Translations under genes and position numbers: made by a program
DNA from: Hamiltosporidium tvaerminnensis
Taxonomy: Eukaryota; Microsporidia; Dubosqiidae
Reading direction: 5' to 3'
Assembly (NCBI GenBank): GCA_022605425.2
Contig: CM061249.1
Coordinates: 124,001-188,000, forward strand
DNA length: 64,000 bases
The notes under the pieces: generated by a model
Told to the model about the DNA's origin: nothing
Database searches by the model: none
What the model saw: only the letters and a program-made list of their open reading frames with translations
In this document: in pieces, positions 55,946 through 64,000 of the stretch
Layout of the letters: every line of letters begins with the position of its first letter
How positions within the stretch are numbered: position 1 is the first letter of the stretch

Positions 55946-58900
55946 TTATGATTGCAAAAATTTCTGGAAAATTTGCTCGGATAATATATTTTAATCTTAA
56001 TTTATAATTTTTAAATACCGTAGTACTTTACGGCTATAAATTTTTTTAGTTTATTCTATCGTATTGTTGCCCCTGTCTGATATCTCAGCGATTCCATAAT
56101 GCTTTTATTAATGCTGGTATGAATCTGTCTTTCATTATTTCTTTCATTTTTTATGCTAGATATTGAAAACTCTATGGAGAATCTTGATAATATTTCTTCT
56201 TTAAACATAAAAAATAAATTCTATTAAATCAATTATTTTAAATTTATAAACCGAAATCGTTTCGTGTTTTAATTTTTTGAAGTTTCGTATAAAAATCTTC
56301 AGCGAATGTCGTTTTTGTTATTTAATCTAATCTTTCCGTATAATATTTGACGCATAAAAAACAAATTTATACTTTTTTCAAGATTCGCAGAAAAATACCT
56401 TGAATTCTTTATAAACATCTTGGTAAATATCCAAAATATTCGCAAAACATACATCAGTGCAAAAATTGAAATGTAATATATTATCAACACGGATTTTTAA
56501 GATGAAATAACTTGATATTTAATCATACGCCAAATATTTTTCTTCAATGAGATATTATTAGAAAATAAATCTCAAATGTAAGTCAAATTCAGTTTTGATT
56601 GATTCAAGATCTTGATAAAATTTTTCGACGAGCAAGATATAAATTTTATTTGTAAAATATAAGATCTATTGCAATTCTAAAATTCTGGTATCTTTAATTT
56701 TTGAAAAACTTTCAAGGTTTTATATATAAAATTTACAAAAAAAACTCCTATTTTTTTTTAAATAAGACATTATTTAATGTCAGATTATATTTATGAAAGA
56801 TAAATGATTTTGTAAAATTATTTCAGTGAATACGTTTTTTAACAATATTTCACCGCTGGATGTATCTTTCTTTAATATATTATAAGGAAAAATTTTGAGT
56901 AGTTTAAAACGATGTATAATGTAAAGCTACTGCTCATCCTATGCGCACAAAAAATTCTAAAATTTTGCTTTCCCTAAAAAAATATGCAAAGTATCGTTTG
57001 ACCTACACTATAAGCAATAATCAAGCTATTATAGAATTTTTCATTTATAAATTTGCATTCCGCAATTTAACTATTCAGAGTATAATAATATCGATAACAT
57101 CTTGCAAATTTTTTATTCTTTAAAAAAATATATTCTTTTCAGAAAATATTTTTAGCCAATTTTCTTTCTATGGAAACTTATTGATATTTTTCAAGTAAGG
57201 TATATCAAAAAAGGGATTATTTATTCTATTAGAAGCAAATACGATGGCATCCTGTTTAATAATACGTATCACTGCAAGTTTTTTTAATTTTAAAACAATA
57301 AATACATACTTATTTAGAAGTTATTTGACAATGCAGGAAATTTCATATACATTGCTGATGGTTTAATACGGCCTCAAAGTATAAATCTACCATTTTGATA
57401 TATTTAATCTGATAAACGTAGGAATAATTTAGAAGGTAAACTTTATTGATGCAATATAAAGAAATACAGTATCTATAAAGAAAACGAAATATTTATATAA
57501 GTTAATTAATATAGCTATTAAACTGGATTATAGCCTTTTCTATCTTTTTGATAACCATTAGCCGCTCGTCGATGTTATAAGTGTAATAATTCTTATAAAA
57601 TCGAATTTTTTAGTATAATTCACACGTTTTATCTTTTTATTTCACCAATAGATGTCACATCGTCGATTGTATGATCAGATGTAGACAATTTCCGGTTGCA
57701 ATTTTTTTATCGTTTATTCGTATTTCTGTATCTAAGAGCACGTAAGCTAATTACTGCTGAAACTTATTAATAGCGATGACCTAGAGAAATTATTTGCAAA
57801 TTAATTAAATTACAAAGTTTCTGCAATAATAAATATTTTTTTAGAATTTAACTAATTGCAAACTCAAAATCAGCAAATTATATTTATAACTCAAGAATCA
57901 ACAAAAAAATTATAATGTTTTTTTTCTAGTATCGGACTAAATTTACCTTAAACGACTTTGCTTAACTATTTTTATAAAAGGAATGATTAATTTTATACTT
58001 AAATTTAACACGCCAAACTGTAGAGTATAGCACCAAAGATCTGTTAATAGATATTGTATTCTTTCTGAATTTGTTTTCTATTTCCTGATATTGTGTTTCA
58101 TAATAAACTTCAGAAGCTACCTACTTTTAAGCAAACCTCTGAATGAATTATTTTATTAAATATGTATTAGAAAAAGAACAATAAAATGTTTTTTGCGATT
58201 TTGTTTTTTAAAATTTTTTTATCTGTTTCGCACCAACAAAAAAATATATTTAAACTTTGAATATTCTAAAGTGTATTTATATATTTTCTAAATAAACTAG
58301 GCTTTTATCTACATATTATAGAATATTATCATACGTATACGCTAAATATGATAGTAAATTCATCCTTACGAAAACCGTAGATATTGCTTGATACACTTAC
58401 CTATTCACATAACGCTGTTCAAAATTCTTATGGATGTGAATTCACTATCAAGTCGCCGGCTTCAAGAGACAACACTTTATTTAATCTTCGAGTATTTCTT
58501 TCCTTTACTCAAATATATCTCTTTAGAAATCATAAATGTGAAGCATAATATCTGTTTTACCCCCGAAATACCCCATATGTCTCCCGGGCTTCATTTTTCA
58601 CATTTTATTTTGCACAAAACATACATACTGAGCATAGATTAAAATCTATGGAATCACACATATGTAGATTTAGTCTGGTTTTTAGAATATATTCTTTGTA
58701 TCATGCCGGTATTACTAAAACAATTTTGTTATTCTTGCTAGTCAGCATTTTCAGTGGAGAATAAACTATTTCATACTAAGTTATTTTTTCCAATTGGTTT
58801 AAATTTAAAGATCTCTTTGGACTCTTTACCCATATAATTATGAACGAAGAATTTTTTTGAATAATTCAGAGCACAAAAAATACTGATTCTAATGCATACT

Positions 58901-59947
58901 TTTGTCTTTTATATTTATAAAAGGAAATGGTTGTTTTCTAGTTAAAGCTCTAAATTTTTGAGATTTTTTTACTTTTTAAAAACACAAATCTAGCTTGTTT
59001 ATATAATCAGCATTATCGGAAATTCATTTAAGCAAAATTTGGATTTTAAGTATTTGTATAGTATAAAAATAAGCTTTAATATACGGGCATATTCATAACA
59101 GTAATTTAATATTTTTATTTCTTGGTGCGTAATACTTTATTTTTATTCGATAATTATTTAAGACTTTTTTTATGGTTTCTTAAAAAGTTTATGAAATATT
59201 TCTGAAATATATTTGTTTAATCTAGTATTTCTGGTGTAGTAATTTATACAGGAAAGTAAAAGAACTTAATACCTCTAATTTTTAGGCAGATATATGAATT
59301 GAGCTTATCAACATTTCCCTTTATTTTTCTTTATTCTCATTTTTTTATTAAATAAAAAAAAACCAATTTAGCTGGCTTTTCAGGTAATAAAAATCAATAT
59401 ATTTGTAAGAAAATTAAAATAAATATAAAAACAATTTATTCCACCAATCTATAATAAATAAACTTTGTGAATTTTAAAGAGCAACAAATTTTATTCCAAA
59501 GAAATATAATTATTGAATATTTAATTCACACATTTAATAAAAAATTCACTATAAGAAAAATATTTCATTATTTAATTTAGCCTATTTTATGAAAATATAT
59601 ATAAATTTTATTAGAATTTAATATATTTTGTATTGGATTAATGTTTCTACATCAAAGAAATTTAATAAAATAAATTTTATTTTCAAACTCCACTCGGTAT
59701 TAATTTTAAATTTTGATTACCTTAAACACAAAATTTATTGTGTTGCTCTATTATTTTAATAGAATGAGTTCAAATTTTATTTTGTAATATTTTATTATTT
59801 TAATCAAAGTGAGCTCAAATTTTATTTTTATTGTTGTATTTTATTTTGTACTGCTCTTCTCTTTCATACTTTGAATATAAATTTTGTATTTTCTAAATAT
59901 TTTGTAATTTCTAACTTAAGAGACATAAAATATTGTCTTTGGTTTTA
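55946..59947. other. Gene-free AT-rich stretch of 4 kb
   Basis: No gene, transposon or clear repeat was found. The open frames at 56299-56490, 56941-57123 and 58388-58642 have no start signal or motif. At about 59740-59830 a segment of about 55 bases (GAGTTCAAATTTTATTTTG and neighbours) is duplicated in tandem. Confidence 0.4.
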
Positions 59948-59950
59948 CCC
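59948..59950 (+). promoter_or_regulatory. CCC triplet that marks the start of the WD40 gene
   Basis: The context is TACCCTCTAATG: CCC lies four bases before the ATG at 59955. This favours that codon over the upstream in-frame TTG at 59871. Confidence 0.5.
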
Positions 59951-59954
59951 TCTA

Positions 59955-61844
59955 ATGCCTCAAGAAATATCAGATATATTTATATATAAAGAATCTTTAC
60001 TAAAATCAAATATATTAGGATCTACGATATTCAAATCATATTTTGTTACATTAACGAATACTTCAATAAACTTTTATTCGCTTATAGATTTTACAAAGAT
60101 TATTACTTTTCCACTTATAAAAAATATAGAAAATAAAAACAGTTTTATATCTTCTGACAATGAAATTTTAATATCTTCAGAAGATTTAAATTTTATTTAT
60201 AAAATGATAAAAATTGATTTAAAATATAAACTTGGAAATGTATTTACTCAGTGTTCTTTTACTGACCGTTTTTTTATAACGGCTGTGGACAATACAGATA
60301 TATTTTTTTATGATAAATTTTCTGATTTTAAAGAAGAATTGATTTATAAATCGAAAAACAATTCCATTTCATCTTTAAAAGCAATTTTTGAGGAAATAAT
60401 TATTGGAACGAACGATGGGAAAATTATTATTTTAAATTTTAAATTCGATTCGAATCAAAATGACAACAAATTGGCAATAACGAATAATAAAATGCTTAAA
60501 GTTGATGAAGAATATGTAATTACGGGTATTGAGCATATAGAATATAATTATTATTGTTGTGTATCTTCATCTGGTCGTGCATTTTTTTTTGATACAAAAT
60601 TATGTTCAATACTACAGACAATTACTGTAAGCAAAGGACCATTACGATGTTTAGTAACTGGAAATGACTTTATTTATATTTCGGGTGATTATACGGGAAT
60701 AAATGCATATTCAAGAGTTTTTGATTATTATGAAAGTACAGAAAATAGTAAAATCCGAAAATATAGATTTTTTGCAAAAATAGATACGCATTATTTACCG
60801 ATAACCAATTTAATTTATAATAATGAAAGAATAATTTCTGTTTCTCAAGATGGATTGATTAATTTACATTGGTTGTGTGAAGACAAATTTTTATTTAGAA
60901 AATATTATTTTGGAAAGAAAATTTGTTTTTCTAAAAAATATTTTACAGTTCAAAACAATAAAAAAATAAATTTTTACAAAGTTTTATTACCGAATAAGGT
61001 AAAAAATAATAAAAAAACCGAATTTAATTTAATAAATTTGTCTAATAAAAATATTCGATTTGATGTGAAATTTAAATCCAAATCAAATATAATCGATTAT
61101 TCGTATTATAAGAAGTATTTGGTGATTAGTCAGAATGATAAATCGAAATTATATAAATTAAAAGATAAAAAATTTAAAAAAGTAAAATCATTTCTACCAG
61201 GATACCAAGTTTCTTTCTCGGAGAATTTATTAGTGATCAATACATTTAATGGATATATTATTGTTTATTGTTTAAAATCAAAAAAAGAAATTTGCAGGAT
61301 TATTTTAGATGAATACGAAAAAGTTTTATATGTAGAAAACGAATATGTGGTTACCAAAAGTAAAATATATTTCATAAATCAAGAACTTAGTGAAAATTCT
61401 AAAAAAATAAAAAATAACGAAAATATAAATTATATTTGTGATTATTCATCTTTACTTGATAAAGAATACGAAATGGATTTATTTTTTAATCATAAGAATT
61501 ATAAAATAATTATTTATCATTTAAAAAACTATTCGTACGAAACAAAATATTACATTTCAATTATTAAATCAACCAAAATTAAAAATGATGAAATATTTAA
61601 ATTAGAATTAAAAAATATTTATAAGATTGATGGAGGTTTCTATACAGAAAATGGTGTATATTTTTATAATCATTCATATTTATTTTATTGTCGGATTTAT
61701 GATGATAGAATAGATGAATGTAAAAGAATATATGTTGGGGAAATACTTGAAGGAATAACTATTATTAATAATCAAGTTGTTGGTATTAAAAGTAGTTATA
61801 CTAAAATATTTGAAGGTATAAAAGAAAAATATGGAATGAAATAA
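59955..61844 (+). CDS. WD40 beta-propeller protein, possibly the rRNA-processing factor Utp4
   Basis: A 629-residue protein of predicted beta-propeller repeats. Several blade-like units read as strand, turn, then a final variable residue pair: IIIGTNDGKIIILNF, CVSSSGRAFFFDTKLCSILQ, YISGDYTGINAYSR, IISVSQDGLINLHW and LVINTFNGYIIVYCL. The middle follows the order found in Utp4 (cirhin): a tag resembling FWD-x-x-TGTLLQS, a second blade, then a segment resembling the conserved HTHDV block (AKIDTHYLPITNLIYNNERI). It later has a KVKSFLPGYQVSFSENLLVI segment like the C-terminal propeller. Utp4 is part of the small-subunit processome that acts on pre-rRNA in the nucleolus. The assignment is tentative, since propellers are easily confused. 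The start was chosen from the CCC-ATG context. Confidence 0.75.
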   Translation: MPQEISDIFIYKESLLKSNILGSTIFKSYFVTLTNTSINFYSLIDFTKIITFPLIKNIENKNSFISSDNEILISSEDLNFIYKMIKIDLKYKLGNVFTQCSFTDRFFITAVDNTDIFFYDKFSDFKEELIYKSKNNSISSLKAIFEEIIIGTNDGKIIILNFKFDSNQNDNKLAITNNKMLKVDEEYVITGIEHIEYNYYCCVSSSGRAFFFDTKLCSILQTITVSKGPLRCLVTGNDFIYISGDYTGINAYSRVFDYYESTENSKIRKYRFFAKIDTHYLPITNLIYNNERIISVSQDGLINLHWLCEDKFLFRKYYFGKKICFSKKYFTVQNNKKINFYKVLLPNKVKNNKKTEFNLINLSNKNIRFDVKFKSKSNIIDYSYYKKYLVISQNDKSKLYKLKDKKFKKVKSFLPGYQVSFSENLLVINTFNGYIIVYCLKSKKEICRIILDEYEKVLYVENEYVVTKSKIYFINQELSENSKKIKNNENINYICDYSSLLDKEYEMDLFFNHKNYKIIIYHLKNYSYETKYYISIIKSTKIKNDEIFKLELKNIYKIDGGFYTENGVYFYNHSYLFYCRIYDDRIDECKRIYVGEILEGITIINNQVVGIKSSYTKIFEGIKEKYGMK

Positions 61845-62084
61845 AAATCAATTTTTGATTCTTTTTTAATTTTGAATTTTCTCTATTAAAATACATTTAA
61901 AATCTCTATGGAAAAATAAAAAATAAGATTTGATATTTTTTAACAAGTTTTGTTTTAAATTTATTTATTCTAAATTATAAGAGTTCTAAATTATATACAA
62001 TCGTAGATATAATTACGGCTCACATATTTAAAAGATAACAGGCTTCACAATTATATACAAAAGATAATATTGGTGTCATGCAAT
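61845..62084. other. AT-rich spacer
   Basis: Nothing specific is seen. Confidence 0.5.
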
Positions 62085-62815
62085 ATATATTACATAATTT
62101 TCCAAAAAGTAAAAATTTAAACTATTTCCATGACATTAAGGCAGTTATAGGTTTAACATAAATAATCTCCCTACATCCTAACTTTAATTCCAATGATACT
62201 TACATCCTGAAAATCTTCATCAAAAAGAGGTTTAAACCCGATTAATGAGCAAGAAAGTTACCCCAAATTCGTTAGTTTTTGATTATAAGTGAATTATCGC
62301 GTGTAAGTGCCCATCTTAGGCTTCTCAAATAACCAATTAGGATCCTGCTTACCCTATATTTTAGAACCAAATAAACTTTCAACCGATATAAATGACGGGG
62401 AGATAAAACGGGGTCTATTTAGACGTTGAAATGTCATAATAATATGTATAACCTGCTACTTAGCTTTCCTGGCTTTTTAAAGCGTGAATTTTTTTTGCAG
62501 CTCAGGCAAAAGTCTTTTAATTCGAGTGAGAAAGACTAGATTCGCCTTGCCTTGCATTAAAATTACATAAAAAGTTCAGAAGTGATATCAAATCATGTTT
62601 GATAAAAACTACGAACGAATTTTTTATTAGAAATTCACTATTTTCTAGTCATTCTTCCTTTTATAGAAATTTTTAGGTGTAAACGAAAATTTAATGTGAT
62701 TTTATTTCATAGAAATACAAAAAAACATTTTAAAATTATTTTCACATACTCTTTGCCAAGCGGACGTGTTTATGTGTGTTTAAAGTGTTCTGACTATACT
62801 TTAAGAAACACTTAA
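62085..62815 (-). mobile_element. Copy 6 of the repeat of about 740 bp
   Basis: It is recognised by CATGACATTAAGGCAGTTATAGGTTTAACATAAAT, GGTCTATTTAGACGTTGAAATGTCAT, GTATAACCTGCTACTTAGCTTTCC and CTCTTTGCCAAGCGGA. It is moderately diverged from the 34.2-kb copy. Its ends are approximate and no flanking duplication was found. Confidence 0.75.
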
Positions 62816-63763
62816 ATAAAAGTAAGTAAATTAATCAGAAAATAATTTCATATAAATGATGATTTCTAATCGCTTTTTTTGAGATTAAAAATTCATAAAT
62901 TTTAAGTTTTCTATCTTTTTTTATCTTTCCTTCCATTTCTATTTAAAACAATACTTACATCGATCTTTCTTAATATTTCAAGTCATTTCTTTAATTTCAA
63001 TTATTTTATCTACACCCAAGGGTTTATTAATTTATATTTGTGGGTTTAACATATTTTTTTACCTTTTGATGTGTATGTGGAACAGATATTTGTGTTGTTT
63101 ATGTCTCTCGACTACCTTTAAGACATCAATGATTGTATTTTCCACCTTTCATCGGTATTTTTAATTTATTCAAAAATTCTTTATCAATATAAATGGTTCT
63201 TCGTGTTTTTTTAAATATTTTAAAGAAATCCGTATTTATTTTATCTACTACTTTCAAGCTTAAAAACGTATTTTAATATTTGAACAGAACGAGTCTGAAT
63301 TATTAAATAAGGGATTATCTCAACACTACACCTTCAAATAAGGCATTAATGGCTTTCATTAAAGCATATTCTTGTTTTTTTATTAGCTAATTAAATATTA
63401 ATATAAAAAATTTCTTCTTTTTACTAAAAAATCATAATATTTGAAATTTAATTGAAATAATCGAATCTACATTCTGAATTATGATTCTCATTATAATAAA
63501 TCTGTTGATTTTCAAACTTCTTGAACTATGATTACGTTTCTAAATAAATTTTATTGGTTCTTAGATCAAATCGGGATTTATTTAGAAAAGTAATCGTATT
63601 TCAAGAATATTTTTTATGCAAAAAAATTTAGGGTTAAAATTTATGAAAATGAAATATTAAAAAAATAAATTATAAATCATTTTAAAGTGTAAAAAATGAA
63701 TATCAACGAAATCTGTTAAAAGAAAATCCCAAAAAGGTTTTAAAATTATAAAAATTAAATATT
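62816..63763. other. AT-rich stretch with one tiny LINE relic
   Basis: Nothing is recognised except the fragment near 63315. Confidence 0.45.
63310..63375 (-). mobile_element. Tiny remnant of the R4-like LINE
   Basis: GGATTATCTCAACACTACAC and the following bases match 52206-52225 (GGATTATCTCAACACCACAC), the part of the LINE that encodes CSVEIIPY. Matching words stop after about 60 bases. Confidence 0.5.
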
Positions 63764-64000
63764 TTAATTCTTAACTTGCTGCAACTCAGGATATTTCGCA
63801 AAAAACTCTTCTCTTTGAGTTTTTGATCTCTTCTTTCTTTCTTCTGCTTCTTTTTTAATAGCATTTTTTGCATCCTCTTTTTCTTGTGTCCATTCACCTG
63901 TAATTCGTATTCTTGGTATTTTAACTTTTTCTTGTCCACTTTCTTTTGCTGCTTTGGTGATGCTTTCAACTAAGAATTTCTTGATATCTGCACCTTCGGG
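63764..64000 (-). CDS. 3' end of a Lys/Glu-rich protein gene, cut by the window edge
   Basis: From the right edge a minus-strand frame stays open for 78 codons and ends in TAA at 63764-63766. The visible part starts PEGADIKKFLVESITKAAKE, includes VKIPRIRITGEWTQEKED and ends in a charged helix (about 25 residues rich in Lys, Glu and Arg) closing with FFAKYPELQQVKN. The mix of residues and the lack of AT-rich bias indicate a real conserved gene. I do not recognise the family. The 88-codon frame overlapping it at 63703-63969 is in another phase and is its shadow. Confidence 0.7.
   Translation of the reverse strand, partial: PEGADIKKFLVESITKAAKESGQEKVKIPRIRITGEWTQEKEDAKNAIKKEAEERKKRSKTQREEFFAKYPELQQVKN

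Noticed and set aside
59871-59954. Upstream extension of the WD40 gene from TTG at 59871
   Set aside because: The ATG at 59955 is preceded by CCC in the usual position. The 28 extra residues look like AT-rich noise.
63703-63969. An 88-codon minus-strand frame rich in Lys and Gln
   Set aside because: It overlaps the open frame 63764-64000 in a different phase. The latter reads to the window edge with balanced composition, so the 88-codon frame is its shadow.
1-64000. A bacterial or organelle origin for the window
   Set aside because: The proteins (Naa50, Gwt1, Pus9-type, ABCG, sphingomyelin-synthase-like) are eukaryotic nuclear genes. There are no operons with ribosome binding sites and no organelle genes.

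Overview
The window is 64 kb of very AT-rich eukaryotic DNA with few genes. The best fit is a microsporidian with an expanded, transposon-loaded genome (large-genome lineages such as Hamiltosporidium or Edhazardia are candidates; this is inference). All recognisable genes are intronless and strongly diverged. Many have a CCC or GGG triplet a few bases upstream of the ATG, as described for microsporidian genes. The retroelement remnants include an R4/Dong-like LINE with a restriction-like endonuclease. Conserved genes make up less than a quarter of the sequence; the rest is decayed mobile elements and AT-rich DNA with no visible content.

Left part (0-19 kb). A decayed LINE reverse transcriptase opens the window. 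It is followed by a tandem array made from another LINE's tail and a possible 48-residue membrane protein. Then come housekeeping genes: an RluA/Pus9-type pseudouridine synthase with an internal Asn-rich repeat block, the GPI-anchor inositol acyltransferase Gwt1, glucose-6-phosphate isomerase, a sphingomyelin-synthase-like PAP2 enzyme and the N-acetyltransferase Naa50.

Middle part (19-50 kb). Two ABCG-type half transporters (+ strand) alternate with two members of an unrecognised secreted protein family (- strand), in the order ABC, S, ABC, S. This looks like duplication of a two-gene module. The second transporter is fully open, but its Q-loop, signature, catalytic Glu, D-loop and H-loop are all altered. 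A third, frameshifted member of the secreted family lies at 20.1-21.7 kb.

Right part (50-64 kb). An R4-like LINE fragment abuts a roughly 2 kb element with a Ty3-type integrase and imperfect terminal inverted repeats. A small secreted Lys-rich protein, a WD40 protein that may be Utp4 and the 3' end of an unidentified Lys-rich gene complete the window.

Dispersed families. One repeat of about 740 bp occurs six times; the copy at 34.2-35.0 kb is flanked by exact 15-bp direct repeats, so it was probably retroposed. At least six remnants of the R4-like LINE are present, and three keep the same 16-base 3' end. All functional names rest on reading motifs by eye; no database search was possible.
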